This document shows positions 20,582-31,249 of a DNA stretch of 64,000 bases, piece after piece. Position 1 is the first letter of the stretch, and each line of letters opens with the position of its first letter. A model generated the notes under the pieces. That model saw only the letters and a list, made by a program, of their open reading frames with translations. It did not search any database and was not told the DNA's origin. Origin of the DNA: Phialophora verrucosa (Eukaryota > Ascomycota > Eurotiomycetes > Chaetothyriales > Herpotrichiellaceae); contig MSED01000003.1 in NCBI GenBank assembly GCA_002099365.1, forward strand, positions 2,790,001 through 2,854,000, given 5' to 3'. The position numbers and the translations under genes are program-made.

Positions 20582-22117
20582 TCAGCTCGTCTTCCTCAGC
20601 GACGCCATCCGTTGATCGACAAGCCCAGTTACCGCGTACCACACACGCTCCATCAGCAACAGGGCTATCTGAACCAGAAGGATCACTAGTCTCACAAGAT
20701 AATTCTTCATGGTCAGAGTCGGCCTTTCGCCCCTCGAGAAAGTTGAGTCCATGAACTCAAACGGCAGTGTGGCTCCAAGATGATTGACTGCCACCGACAG
20801 ACCACTGCTGAACCCATCCTCATGGAATCCATACCCGGTCCATGCTCCACAGTAACTGATACCCCTGATATTCTGGATTTTGGGCAACAGTCGCTGTGAT
20901 CTGATTGCTGCAGCATCGTACAGAGGATGGGAGTACTCCCAGATACCCTGTGCCAGCCTTGGATCTGGCATGTTCAAGGGATTCAGTGTGACTAGCACTG
21001 GGCCGACCTTGTCTTCCGGTATGTGTTGCAGCAGGTTCATCCAATGTGTCAGGCACACTTTAGACACGGTTGGGCTCCTCATGGGCGGAAATGGCGACTC
21101 GGTGATGTAATTCCAGGCTGACCAGGCGACCTTCCTCTTTGGCATGAGCGAGATATCGGAATGTAAGACCGCTACATTCCTGGTGGTGCGGAAGCCACTC
21201 AGGATCTCAGTCTCTTGAGTACTGGCAATTGGCCGAAGAATCTCCAGCGCTTGATTGCCATGTGTGGCCAGTATGACATGGTCAAACACGTAGTCTTTTT
21301 CGTTGGCGGTCAATATGACGGAGCCTCTCTTAGTTGGCGTCAAAGCTGTAACCTTAGATTTGAGGTGTATCTGATCCCTTGACAAATGCTTCATCACAGC
21401 GTCGGTGTATTGTTTCGAACCGCCAGGAATAGTCAACCAGTCCGGCCACTTTGTAAATGTACTCAACAGATGGTGATTGCGCATGAAACGTATCAACGTG
21501 GCAGCGGGCAATTCTGAGGAGCATTTATCGGGACTTGTGCTCCAGGCGGTCGCGGTCATCGGAATGAGGTAGTCGTCGCGGAACTCTTGAGAATAATGCT
21601 CTCGGTCAAGGTATTCGCCAATGGTTTCCCGTGAACGCAGCTTGCTAGTTGTCTTGGGCATGTTCATAGACGGATCGGGCTCACTTTCTGGCTGCTCAAG
21701 CAATAGATCAAGGGCAAACTCATTGAACCGAATGACATCGAATATCAACCTCCACATGCCAGGATTGAAGATGTTCCTCTTTTGCGCGAAGATGGACGAT
21801 AAAGAGGTCCCAGCCCACTCGAAAGCACCTTGATCGCGGGAAACGCCGAAGGTCATTTCAGTCCGCTCGGTCGGTATACCGAGTGCCTTAAGAAACCCAA
21901 TGAAGTTTGGGTAGGTGGCAGTGTTCATGACAATGAAGCCGGTGTCGACGTCGACCTTCTGCCCGTTCATGGCTTCATAGGTAACTGTGTTAGTATGTCC
22001 ACTCAACCGCGAGGCGGCCTCGAAGATATGGACTTCATGATCGGTGCTTGTCCTGAGAGCCCACAAGGCACCAATACCCGCGCAACCGCTCCCCACGATA
22101 GCCACACGCTTGCCCAT
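20582..22117 (-). CDS. FAD-dependent amine-oxidase-like oxidoreductase (COG2907 type)
   Basis: Seen: single exon, 511 residues from the ATG at 22117 (the in-frame codon at 22126 is TTG). The N-terminus MGKRVAIVGSGCAGIGALWAL is the dinucleotide-binding fold of FAD enzymes, followed by FEAASRLSGHTNT with the expected acidic residue. A second part (VILATHGNQALEIL) and the C-terminal ISYCGAWTGYGFHEDG segment complete the flavin-binding pattern. Family knowledge: relatives are often annotated as NAD(P)-binding amine oxidases; in bacteria many lie next to cyclopropane-fatty-acid synthase genes, hinting at lipid modification. A hydrophobic stretch close to the C-terminus (LVRLVILLVQIALLLM) may be a membrane anchor. 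The substrate is unknown. Confidence 0.8.
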   Translation of the reverse strand: MGKRVAIVGSGCAGIGALWALRTSTDHEVHIFEAASRLSGHTNTVTYEAMNGQKVDVDTGFIVMNTATYPNFIGFLKALGIPTERTEMTFGVSRDQGAFEWAGTSLSSIFAQKRNIFNPGMWRLIFDVIRFNEFALDLLLEQPESEPDPSMNMPKTTSKLRSRETIGEYLDREHYSQEFRDDYLIPMTATAWSTSPDKCSSELPAATLIRFMRNHHLLSTFTKWPDWLTIPGGSKQYTDAVMKHLSRDQIHLKSKVTALTPTKRGSVILTANEKDYVFDHVILATHGNQALEILRPIASTQETEILSGFRTTRNVAVLHSDISLMPKRKVAWSAWNYITESPFPPMRSPTVSKVCLTHWMNLLQHIPEDKVGPVLVTLNPLNMPDPRLAQGIWEYSHPLYDAAAIRSQRLLPKIQNIRGISYCGAWTGYGFHEDGFSSGLSVAVNHLGATLPFEFMDSTFSRGERPTLTMKNYLVRLVILLVQIALLLMERVWYAVTGLVDQRMASLRKTS

Positions 22118-22744
22118 TGTTTCCAATCATCCACGCCTCTTTGTATTCTGCACACCACGGGAGATGATACCCTGCCGCAGTCGATTCTATCCCATGCAAG
22201 AGGTCGTACCCAGCCTACCTTGGTCTCAGCACCACGCTGCGCGGACCCTTCTTTCAGGAACCGAGCAGAGTATCATGATAGAAATCTCTGCAGAGGAAAC
22301 AAGACCAGCGCCCGAGCTTCTAGTCTAAAAGTGTTGGGTCAAAGTCAATTGCGATTGAAGCTGGAAGTCATGGTTCAGCTGGAGTGAGGAAGATCATCCT
22401 GCCCGTCCAATCATGTTTAGCCTCAAGGGCGGCGGCAGCTCTTTCCCGAAAAGACTCGGGCTCGCCATCTGCCCGCCGGTCTCGCTTGGTCGCTGTCGAC
22501 GTCAATCAGCCATCGCCCGAATGCTTCCCTTTCATAGAGAACGCCACAGTGGCATCCAGCAGCATCAGACCCGCCTCCTCGCAGCGCAATAGCGATCCCG
22601 TCTTTGCCTTGGTCTATACGTTGGACTCCTGCCCTTGACTTCCTCTCCGCACGCCAGCCATATTTGGAGGACAACTAGGCGCCACCGAATCCCGTACACG
22701 ACTCTTACGCTTCCCGCCAGACCTCAGAGGTTGAGTCGCCCACG

Positions 22745-23558
22745 ATGTCAAACCCTCTCGACACCGACGCCGGGTCTGAGTTATTCAGCACCTACGAAGC
22801 CGAGCTCAAACTCGTGCAGGCAGATGTGAATCAAAAGCTGGACCAGATCCCCGAACTGGCAGGAGAGGAGAAGAAGGTCGCCATTCGGGGAGCGGAACGG
22901 GCGATTGACGAGGCAAAAGAGCTGGTACATATTACGAGTGCTCGGCCACCGCACAGGACTGCACACTGACTTTTTGGCTAGCTCGACCAGATGAACCTCG
23001 AGAAATCCAACATCCCCACCTCGCAACGCTCCAAAGTCAACTCCCGCTTCCGCAACCACCAATCCGACATTGACGCACTCTCGAGAAAACTGAAATCCCT
23101 CGCCGACAGCGACCGAAAACAACTGTTCGGCGACCGCTACACGGATGACCCGGAATCCGGACCGCGAGATGTGCAGTTAGAACAGCGCCAGCAGTTGCTC
23201 TCGGGCACGGAGCGGTTGGGACGCAGCTCGGACCGGTTGAGGGAGTCGCAAAGAATAGCGCTCGAGACAGAGCAGATTGGCGCGAGTACATTGGCGGATC
23301 TGCATCAGCAGAGGAACGTCATTGAGAACACGCATCGGAATCTCCTGCAGAGCGAGGGTTATGTCGATCGGAGTGTCAAAACTCTGAGGGGAATGGCCCG
23401 AAGGTAAGACAATTCCTTTCCATCCGCGCCGGGATATAGTGAACTGACCTGCCCTTGATTTTGGCTGTAGGATGGCCACCAATCGAATCATCACGATCGC
23501 CATCATCACGGTGCTGGTGCTTCTTATCATCGGCGTTGTTTACAGCAAGTTCAGATGA
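22745..23558 (+). CDS. VTI1: v-SNARE VTI1
   Basis: Seen: three exons, 22745..22924, 22982..23403 and 23471..23558 (introns 57 and 67 nt), giving 229 residues. The N-terminal helical domain begins FSTYEAELKLVQADVNQKL. The SNARE helix has the Qb zero-layer region (GRSSDRLRESQRIALETEQIG, then LHQQRNVIENTHRNL). The last exon encodes the transmembrane tail (IITIAIITVLVLLIIGVVYS). Length and domain order match Vti1 (about 217 residues in yeast). Family knowledge: it acts in Golgi, endosome and vacuole fusion. About 80 bp after the stop is a 62-bp tandem duplication. Confidence 0.93.
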
Positions 23559-23638
23559 GCGGCCGAGAGTGTTTCGACTGGTTGGAGGCCAACCGCCGTT
23601 CTTTGCACGCTGTGTATATATGTATTAGGGGTAGCGGG

Positions 23639-23762
23639 CGCAGGAGAGGTTCGGTCATTCCATGGTGATCAAGGGACGAGAGAGGCCCTTGAGCAAGAGA
23701 CGCAGGAGAGGTTCGGTCATTCCATGGTGATCAAGGGACGAGAGAGGCCCTTGAGCAAGAGA
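23639..23762. repeat. Two-copy tandem duplication, 62-bp unit
   Basis: The sequence from 23639 to 23700 is repeated directly at 23701 to 23762 with no mismatch that I can see, and one further base also agrees. The unit starts CGCAGGAGAGGTTCGGTCAT. It lies between the convergent VTI1 and DSC3 genes and probably falls in one or both 3' UTRs. Perfect identity points to a recent duplication or an assembly artefact. Confidence 0.95.
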
Positions 23763-23842
23763 CTTTGCTTGCTTGCTACCAAAGATTAAGACTTATAACA
23801 TGGGCTTGGTGCCTCACGCAGGTCTACGAAAGGGTGGTTGAT

Positions 23843-24859
23843 TCACCCCCCATATCTTATAAGCCCAAGGCCAATATTCAACAGAAACCCCACCACCACG
23901 GCCATCTTGCGCCGTTGGCTCCATATCCCTTCCTCCCTCACGCCCCACATGAGACACCCGATCGGCCAGAAGAACCCCATGGCCGTGCCCCAGATCATAT
24001 CGTCCAGCGCGCCGGCTTGCATGTCGTCGTCATTAGCGCCCATGCCGCCAGCCGCATCACCGTTGAGATCGCCCATACCGTTGGAGTCGGACGTGGAATT
24101 GTCGAGCCACCGATCCTCCATGTTACGGAGGGTATTGGGGCTGGGCATCGTGTCCGGCGTGTGTGTATGTGCTTGGATGGCGAGGAACTGGAGTCGCAGA
24201 GACTGCACCTCTGCCGCGCTGAAGCCCGCGTTGAGGAGACGGTCGAAGCCACGAGGTGCGGGCGTGGTAGTCGTCGTAGGAATGGCAGTACTAGTACCCG
24301 ACTGTTTCGCTTTGGTTTGTCCGTTTCCGTTTCGAGCGTCATCTTCATCGTGCTCTGTCGCCTGAGCCGCGATGGCCGCCTCGTCTGCAAGTTCCTTGGC
24401 TGAGAGCACAATGTCCCCTATGGAGCAGTGGATGTAGATCCTGGGCTGGGCCGGCGGGGGGTCTCGTAGCGGTTGTTGCCTGCCTTTGCCTTTGCCATTG
24501 CCGCCAGTCGACGTAGGAGTCGCGGTCCCACCATTTCTTTCATCATATGGACCGGGCGTGCTAATCCGACTGGGAGGCCTGGAGATATTCCTCTTCAGAG
24601 TCGTGCTCAGGGGGACGTCGTCCACGAGGGCCTTCCCCGCATAGATCAATCGAATTCGATGTTTGGCGTACTCGTCCGGAATGCGCGATCGGATGAGCTG
24701 TTTCAAAGTCGCGGCATTGGCGTTCAGAGAGCCGGGAATGGAGAGAAGGAGATCAGGCAGCGAGGCCGAGAAGCGGATGGTGAGCTCGAAGTCGGGCTCG
24801 TAGTCGTGGGTGTACGCTTCGTCATATTGCGGGCGCAGTGGAGGTGGTTTTAGGGACAT
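23843..24859 (-). CDS. dscC: DSC E3 ubiquitin ligase complex subunit 3 (DUF2407)
   Basis: Seen: single exon, 338 residues from the ATG at 24859. Residues 25-95 form a ubiquitin-like domain (LTIRFSASLPDLLLSIP, then ATLKQLIRSRIPDEYAKHRIRLIYAGK). A low-complexity Ser/Thr/Gly linker follows. The C-terminal half contains ELADEAA..., GFDRLLNAGFSAAEVQSLR and two hydrophobic segments near the end (WGTAMGFFWPIGCLMWG and KMAVVVGFLLNIGLGLI). This is the DUF2407 N- and C-terminal arrangement of Dsc3. Family knowledge: the DSC complex sits in Golgi/endosome membranes and promotes SREBP cleavage and protein quality control; in Aspergillus it is required for hypoxia adaptation and azole tolerance. Confidence 0.9.
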   Translation of the reverse strand: MSLKPPPLRPQYDEAYTHDYEPDFELTIRFSASLPDLLLSIPGSLNANAATLKQLIRSRIPDEYAKHRIRLIYAGKALVDDVPLSTTLKRNISRPPSRISTPGPYDERNGGTATPTSTGGNGKGKGRQQPLRDPPPAQPRIYIHCSIGDIVLSAKELADEAAIAAQATEHDEDDARNGNGQTKAKQSGTSTAIPTTTTTPAPRGFDRLLNAGFSAAEVQSLRLQFLAIQAHTHTPDTMPSPNTLRNMEDRWLDNSTSDSNGMGDLNGDAAGGMGANDDDMQAGALDDMIWGTAMGFFWPIGCLMWGVREEGIWSQRRKMAVVVGFLLNIGLGLIRYGG

Positions 24860-25625
24860 GGAGTCGACGGTGCACGTACGGATACGGATACGGACACTTT
24901 GGCTGCGCGCATGCTGTTTGGAGCAGCTGCGGCGACGGGATCAGCCCTGGAAAAGGGCGTCCGCCGAGAGTCGTCGTTATGTAGGTGCTACGAGTACGTT
25001 GTGTGTGTGGACTTGACGGCAGAAGATGAGTCGAAACTATCCTACTCGGAGCGCACGTGCGACTCACCCTAAGCGCGTGCCGCTTTTGTAACGACGCACC
25101 CCCCTCCCTCTCATCGTCGCACTCGCCTCCCTCAGCTTCACGCTCACCTTCATCCTGAACCTACTCTACCGCGTACTGTGTACGAGTACAGCGCAAGTCA
25201 CGACCGCACCTACAATTGGCGCCGGCCCGACGACCGTTCCCTCTTTTACGACCTTTAGACTCTCGACCACTTTCTCGTCTCCTCGGTCGGGCCGACTCCC
25301 TCTCGTCCAACTGAAGTATAAAAACTCCCTCTACTCGTCCGGGCTGCGAGCTTTTCTCGTCTAGAATACGAATCTTTTGTTGCGCAATGATTCCTTTGTT
25401 GTCGTCGTTCGGCTTTCCTACCACGATATTATAGACTCCGTGTCACGAACTGCTAAGCTCCTCGGATACCAAGACGCCAAAGCCTCACGAGTTGGGCGTT
25501 GTTTCTTAGGAGTATATCCAGCCTCAATCACGATTCGAAGACATTTGGCTCAGTTAAACGTCACCCTGGCTGAAGCAGCAATCATTTGGAGTCTTTGAGT
25601 ACTTGAACCCCCGGTAGAGCTCCAT
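24860..25625. other. Intergenic region with no supported gene
   Basis: 766 bp upstream of DSC3. Short ORFs occur (for example 25161..25424 minus), but none has recognisable features. The first part should hold the DSC3 promoter. Confidence 0.4.
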
Positions 25626-25820
25626 CTATTTTCGTTCTTTCAAAAAACCTTTGATCACGTCCCCAGTCAATGTTGATATGTTATCCTTATAGTCGTCCCA
25701 TTCGAGTGAGCAGCACCAATTGATGCTACCCACCGAGAAAATACCTCCTCCACCACAGTTGAAGTAGTACATGAGATCCGACCGGATGAGAGGGTGTTGG
25801 TGATAGGAAAGGGTGCGTCT
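25626..25820 (-). pseudogene. Coding-like fragment, 3' part of a possible broken gene
   Basis: Seen: an open minus-strand frame without its own plausible start. It contains DLMYYFNCGGGGIFSVG, then NWCCSLEWDDYKDN, and ends FLKERK-stop at 25626. The composition is ordered (paired Cys, aromatic residues, acidic run) and unlike the random ORFs around it. It lies downstream of and on the same strand as the fragment at 26006..26372, in a different frame. They may be exons of one gene or pieces of a decayed one. Not assigned to a family. Confidence 0.3.
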
Positions 25821-26005
25821 TCAGACACAATATCAAACTCACCGGGATGACCGGTGCTAGATGCAAGCACCCTTGCACTCCCTGGACTTCCATTCCTGAC
25901 ATCGAAGCCGTCCATCTCGTCACCACTGGCGCACCCACTGAGACCATAAGTTACACACACCACTGTGAACATGCAGGTCTTGAGCACGTGTAAAGGTGAA
26001 CTCAG

Positions 26006-26372
26006 TCATTCAGGGGTGGATAGATCGTAACGAATAACAGGCGTTGCATTTTCCACTCTTTTTGTAATATCACCTACAATACATAACCCGGCACCAACGT
26101 CAACGTGAACAGGCCTCGGTGGCCTGTTACCCGACTCATCAACAGCAGAGATACCTAGATCTGACCCAAATAGTTGCAGCACACCGTGATCTTGGACGCT
26201 ACAGCTCAACTCACTTGACATGGTAATCGTACAAGTCACCAAACTCGCCGTTATGGTTCGTGTCAGCAGTTGGATCCAAAATATGCACGAAGTGGAACTC
26301 CACAAATCCACCAGGATCATCAACTACATAATTTTCGCGTCCGTCAGGGCCCGAGAGGACGCAGGATAGAGA
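26006..26372 (-). pseudogene. Coding-like fragment of an unrecognised protein, apparently 5'-truncated
   Basis: Seen: an open frame from 26372 to 26215 reading GPDGRENYVVDDPGGFVEFH and then DPTADTNHNGEFGDLYDYHV, which looks like real protein. It runs into a good donor (GTGAGT at 26214). A possible acceptor at 26124 would join it to 26123..26006, reading VDVGAGLCIVGD and ending VIRYDLSTPE-stop. No ATG precedes the first segment: there is a TGA just upstream, and the neighbouring dioxygenase stop is only about 70 bp away. So the gene seems to have lost its 5' end, or it starts in a way I cannot see. I do not recognise the family. Confidence 0.35.
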
Positions 26373-26442
26373 TCAAGAGCGAGGATGAGGATACGCAAAC
26401 GCACACGTCTTTGCGGCTGGCTGGATCAGCTAAACCATGTTT

Positions 26443-27441
26443 CTATGCGACAGGGACAGGCCGCGGCAGCTGGGTTTGTTCGGCTTGCAGCTCCCTCTCT
26501 CTCAGACGCTTCTTCTCCTCCTCGAGCATCCTGGCCTGCCGTCTCACTCTCTCCGGCACCACCTCCGCTCTCTTTCCCTGGATTTTCCAACCACGCAGCT
26601 TTTCCTGCCCTCCGAGATCTTGGATCGTCTTCAGCTCGACAAGGCTGTACTGGCTCTCGTCCTCCCTGTCGAAGTTGAACGGCTCGACGAGTGACACGGG
26701 CGGGTTTGTGATGATGCGCGGTAAGCGGCGGCCGTTCTTGGAGGCGGAATGCAGCATCAGCGGGTGAAGCAGGATCACGTCTCCGACCGAGCCGGTCATC
26801 TCGTGAAATGAGGATTCGTCGCAACTCTGGACCAGTGTGTTGTAATACTCCAGGCCGTCTTCATAGTTCTTGGGACCGCCTCCAACCGGTGTCATGCGCG
26901 GGAGCACGCCTTCGGGATGCTCGTACAGATACTTCCCGATCTTCTCGACGCCCTCGGAGCATATCCAGGTGCCGCCGCCGTTGGGGAGGATATCTGTGAA
27001 CAGCGGAATAACAAGCAGGCCTTGTTCGGGCGAGTCGAGAAAATGCACAAAGAAGTCTCCGTCGACATGCCAGCCCGTCAGCTCTTTTGGGTGCGCCTCC
27101 TTTCCGAAGTGCTCCTTGGTGCCCAGATTGACGATGAAGCTGTCCTTCCATACCTTGGATGGCGCCGTGATTCTGTCTTCTCCTCCGACTAACTCACAGA
27201 TGGCATCGTAGGCTTTGGGGGCAAAGTCCTTGATCGCGACCTCTTCGTGCGACGGCATGTTTGTTCTTTCTGTGGTCCAGGTGTCCGGGTTCTTGGGGTC
27301 AAAACCCAGTCTCACCCAGACATTCTTCGTCCATTCCTCTGCCACCTCCCGTGTAAAACATGATGGAATTCGCAAGTAACCGTGCCTCATGAAGCTCTCG
27401 ACTTGCTCCGGAGTCAGGTGTTTGAACGTTCTGCCTTCCAT
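26443..27441 (-). CDS. Phytanoyl-CoA dioxygenase family Fe(II)/2-oxoglutarate oxygenase
   Basis: Seen: single exon, 332 residues from the ATG at 27441. The double-stranded beta-helix metal site is visible: GWHVDGDFF supplies His125 and Asp127, LLHPLMLHS supplies the distal His (226 or 231), and downstream NGRRLPRIITNPP supplies the 2-oxoglutarate-binding Arg. The fold begins near LTPEQVESFMRHGYLRIP, a typical PhyH opening. Family knowledge: these enzymes hydroxylate or otherwise oxidise acyl chains or small metabolites using Fe(II), O2 and 2-oxoglutarate. The substrate here is unknown. The C-terminal 40 residues are a charged coiled-coil-like tail (EEEKKRLRERELQAEQ). The neighbours do not suggest a pathway. 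Confidence 0.85.
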   Translation of the reverse strand: MEGRTFKHLTPEQVESFMRHGYLRIPSCFTREVAEEWTKNVWVRLGFDPKNPDTWTTERTNMPSHEEVAIKDFAPKAYDAICELVGGEDRITAPSKVWKDSFIVNLGTKEHFGKEAHPKELTGWHVDGDFFVHFLDSPEQGLLVIPLFTDILPNGGGTWICSEGVEKIGKYLYEHPEGVLPRMTPVGGGPKNYEDGLEYYNTLVQSCDESSFHEMTGSVGDVILLHPLMLHSASKNGRRLPRIITNPPVSLVEPFNFDREDESQYSLVELKTIQDLGGQEKLRGWKIQGKRAEVVPERVRRQARMLEEEKKRLRERELQAEQTQLPRPVPVA

Positions 27442-29083
27442 ATCGGTTGCCGATCGCTGCGTGTGGAGATGGAAAAGGTTGTACCGCGCAAGATGATGAA
27501 GTTAGTATATCGCCGTCGACCTGGGATCGGCGGCTGCTGTGCAGGGCAGAAATATTTCTAGTCCTAGATTCACTCGAGATGTTGATAGCTTACTGAGATG
27601 GCTAAAGGAGCCGTGACGCATTCAGCGGCGAGACCACTTCGCTTCTCAACTTCACCAATGCGGTTGCGCCGAGAGCATGAATTTAGCCGGAATTCGTGAC
27701 CAAGACTCACATGATGGCGGGCGTAGCCATTTCAACATGTGCTTTTCAGAGACCAAGAAGGGCCGTCGATTGTAGGATCAGAAGTCCGAGCGGACAGTCG
27801 GCCGAGTCTTTGTCTCTTGTGGCTGTCGCTAGTAGTCAGCTTTGCACGGCCTCCTCATACGAGTAGTCCTAGTAGTACCGAGTAGTATTCAATGCCTTTG
27901 TGCCTCTCTCCACCAGGTTGGGGAAGCGGGAGTCCAAATTGCGGAGCGATGACCCCACGTCCCTGAAAACGGAATCATCTTTTCCATCCTGCTGTATTGA
28001 TCATTGATGGACAGTGGATAGTCTCTGCATTGAGCTTGGGACCTGTGCTATCTGGAAATCGCACGGAGAGAGTCTAAGCGCGGAACAAAGTTGGATGCTG
28101 TTGCCCCTGATCAGATACAGACACATCGAGATGACCGGGGCCTCGAAGACGATATAGTGCATTAAGATCGCAGGTGTCCCCAGCCTGACAGGGCCGGAAT
28201 GTACTGTTCAATTACCATACGCGGCTAGTGTGTGGCTCCTTGTTTGGCAGTGCCCCTGACTGACTTCAGCTCGAGTCTTGATACGTGGTTGATCGTGTAC
28301 TGTCCTGGGTACCGAACCCGGTCGTTGCAGCTTTTGCTCTGGCTCGCGTGAAGGCATCGTCTGATACTCCTCCTTTGCTCAGTATCAAGCATGCCGTGCT
28401 ACCGGGGCTAGGTCGGCTCGAGGACGGCTCGAAGAGCAGACCCATTCCACCAATTTGCCGTGACCAAAAACCAACCGTCCATCCACCGAGAATGCGTTTC
28501 CAAGCCGAGGTGGATTCTTCCCTTTTCGCATCACTGAGCCTAGGTATTTCAGCATCTTCTCGTCTTGGCAAATCCTGCCGAGTTTCCGAAGCTTTGTCGG
28601 GTCTTTGAGCTTGGTGCAGCTTGATTCTGGAGTCGAGTGGACCTGGGGTAGGCATTTCCCCCAACCTCCACAGCAAGATCGACATATCAGATGCCCTCTG
28701 TTGCGGGACAGGTCATTCTCCTATTAGCCTAAAGCAGGCTGAAATGAAGTATCTCCATTGTTACAGACTTACCCGGGGGATTTTGAGCTTTGTAGCTCGT
28801 GGCAGGTTCCATTCGACGCATGCCTATTGACGGCGACGCTCAACAGTCATGCCGCCCTACCATAGCGCGCATACCAAGACTTTTCGGCAGTGTGATCAAC
28901 AGGATGGGAGGAGGACATATATGCTCTGCGAAGACGGTGTTTCTGTCGCAGAACATCACCGGGCGCATTTGCTACAGTCCGTGCCTTGCTCAAGCATCCC
29001 GGCAAGATCCAGTTGTCGCGAGTGAGAAACAAGACCCCGTCAAGGTCTAGCCATCACGATTGGCTTAGCAAGAACCCGACGAG
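27442..29083. other. Intergenic region, 1.6 kb
   Basis: It holds the divergent promoters of the dioxygenase and the MFS transporter. The only sizeable ATG-started ORF is on the minus strand at 28266..28685 (139 codons). It lacks recognisable domains and is rich in Ser, Arg and Gly. I treat it as unproven. Confidence 0.4.
28266..28685 (-). other. Unproven ORF, 139 codons
   Basis: Begins with a true ATG (MSILLWRLGEMPTPG) and runs uninterrupted to 28266. There is no signal peptide, membrane segment or known motif. The overlapping plus strand is open over much of the same stretch, so composition may explain the openness. Kept only because it is the longest ATG-started frame in the gap. Confidence 0.15.
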
Positions 29084-31249
29084 ATGGTCGCGATAGTTGC
29101 TGTGCAGCCTGTGCACAAGGCGGAGCGAGAAGTCGCTGTCGCCGAGGCACCCGAGCTGAGACGTGTGATCTGGTACAAAGATGCTGGGTTGAGGAAGCTC
29201 TATGGCATGGCGATTGCGCTCTTCTTCGCTTCAGCGACTACTGGATATGACGGGTGAGTGGTACCTTGCCTGTCTGAATGGCTGTACTGACCCTGCCAGA
29301 TCCATGTTGAACGGCCTGCAAATCCTGCCGGTCTGGCAAGACTACTTCAATCACCCCACGGGGTCTATCCTGGGCTTGTTCGGCTCGATCTACAGCATCG
29401 GAAGCTTGGCTGGTCTACCGTTCGCGTGAGTTGGCGTTCCTCGAGACTGGCAGGTGGCCGCTGTTGCTAAAAGTCCCCTACAGACCCTACCTTTGCGATA
29501 TATACGGTCGACGGATCGCCATAATGACAGGGTGCCTCTTTCTCTTTGTGGGCGTCGCCATTCAAAGCGCCTCTCAAAATTTCTCCATGTTCATCGCTGG
29601 TCGCTTCTTTGTCGGGTTCGGCAACAGCATGGCTTCGAATTCGGCGCCGCTGCTCCTCACGGAGCTGTGCCATCCGCAACACCGTGGCCGGGTGACCACC
29701 GTCTACAACCAGCTCTGGGACATCGGCTCCATTGCCGCGACCTGGATCACGTTTGGCACCTTCACCATCGGCAACAACTGGTCGTGGCGCATTCCCTCGA
29801 TCCTGCAAGCCTTCCCCACCTTGATCCTCTTCTGCTTTATCTGGGTGATTCCCGAAAGCCCGCGCTGGCTGATCTCGAAGGACCGTCATGCCGAGGCCCT
29901 GACTACGTTGGCAAAATACCACTCGAACGGCGACGAAACCGATCTGACCGTTCAGTTCGAGTACCGCGAGATCAGGGAGACGCTGCGCCTGGAGTTCGAG
30001 TCGAAGAAGTCCAGCAGCTTTCTGGACTTCTTGCGGACCAAGGGAAACCGATACCGGCTGTTGCTCGTCATTGCTCTTGGCCTATTCTCCCAGTGGAGCG
30101 GCAACGTGAGTGTCGCCCTCATCCCCATCTCGATCTTCCCCCAACGGTGGCCATGGAATGCTGACACACTACTCGCACCAGGGTCTGACCAGCTACTACT
30201 TCGCGCTCGTCATGAAGAGCATCGGCGTGACAGACCATAACGAGCAATTCGAGATCAACGGCTCCAAGACCATTGTCTCGCTGATTGTTGGCCTCATCGC
30301 CGCCGCAGTGGTGGACAAATTCGGCAGACGACCCCTTTTCCTGACCGCCACTTTCGGTAAGATATTGTGCCTGCCTGCCCGCCTGTCGTACCATATTCAT
30401 TTGGGTTCCGCGCTCACCTCGTTTGCCAGGCATGTTCGTGTCCTTCGTCCTCTGGACCGCCTGCTCCGCACTGTACGACTTGGACGGCAACCTCGCGGCC
30501 GGGAAGACAGTCATCTTCTTCATCTTCCTGCACGGCGTCTTCTACAACATCGCGTGGTCAGGCTTGCTGGTCGGCTACACCGTCGAGATCATGCCGTATA
30601 AGCTGCGCGCAAAGGTGCGTCCCATCCACATGTGAGCGCTGAACAATGAGCACTCCTCTGACCGTGTGTGCGTCCATCTAGGGATTGATGCTCATGAATT
30701 TTTTCGTCCAAGCCGCGCTGGTGTTCAACCAGTAAGTTCGCCTCATAAGTCACAACGCACTACACCACATCACAGAATGCCATGCCATGCCACATTATAT
30801 CATGTCATATCACATCTCCCCTTGGAAAGGACCGGCCCCGGCATGGTAATCATGCACGCATACTGACACTGATGCTTACTACGTAGGTACATCAACCCCA
30901 TTGGGCTCAGTCACCTAACACCCCGCTGGCGATTCTACTCCATCTACTGCGTACGTATATCTACATATCACCTCCCCTCCCTTCGCCTCTCTAGCTCGCT
31001 CTCGGCCCACCGTAGCTGACTCCACCTGACTTCTTCCAGGGCTGGCTCCTCTTCGAAGTCCTCTTCGTGGTCTTCTTCTTCATCGAGACCCGCGGCGTCA
31101 CGCTCGAGGAAGTCGCCAAGATCTTTGACGGCGAGGACGCCGAGGTCGCGCACGTGGACATCGACGCGGTGAACGAGAAGATGCAGCACGTCCAAGTCAC
31201 CGAGGTCGAGACCGTCGGCCTTCCGCAGCGGCACGTAGAGAAGGTCTAA
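29084..31249 (+). CDS. MFS sugar porter (hexose/disaccharide transporter family)
   Basis: Seen: eight exons, 29084..29253, 29300..29425, 29484..30105, 30182..30356, 30430..30614, 30682..30731, 30887..30950 and 31040..31249. All have GT-AG introns and consistent phase, giving 533 residues. Sugar-porter signatures are present: TTGYDGSMLNGLQ in helix 1, DIYGRRIAI after helix 2, PESPRWLI at the end of helix 6, FGRRPLFL in the second half and FIETRGVTLEEVAKIFDG after helix 12. About twelve hydrophobic segments are visible. Family knowledge: plasma-membrane proton symporters for hexoses, lactose/cellobiose or related sugars; the substrate cannot be read from sequence. The two smallest exons (50 and 64 nt) are easily missed. 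Its 3' end faces the kinase gene, 349 bp away. Confidence 0.92.
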
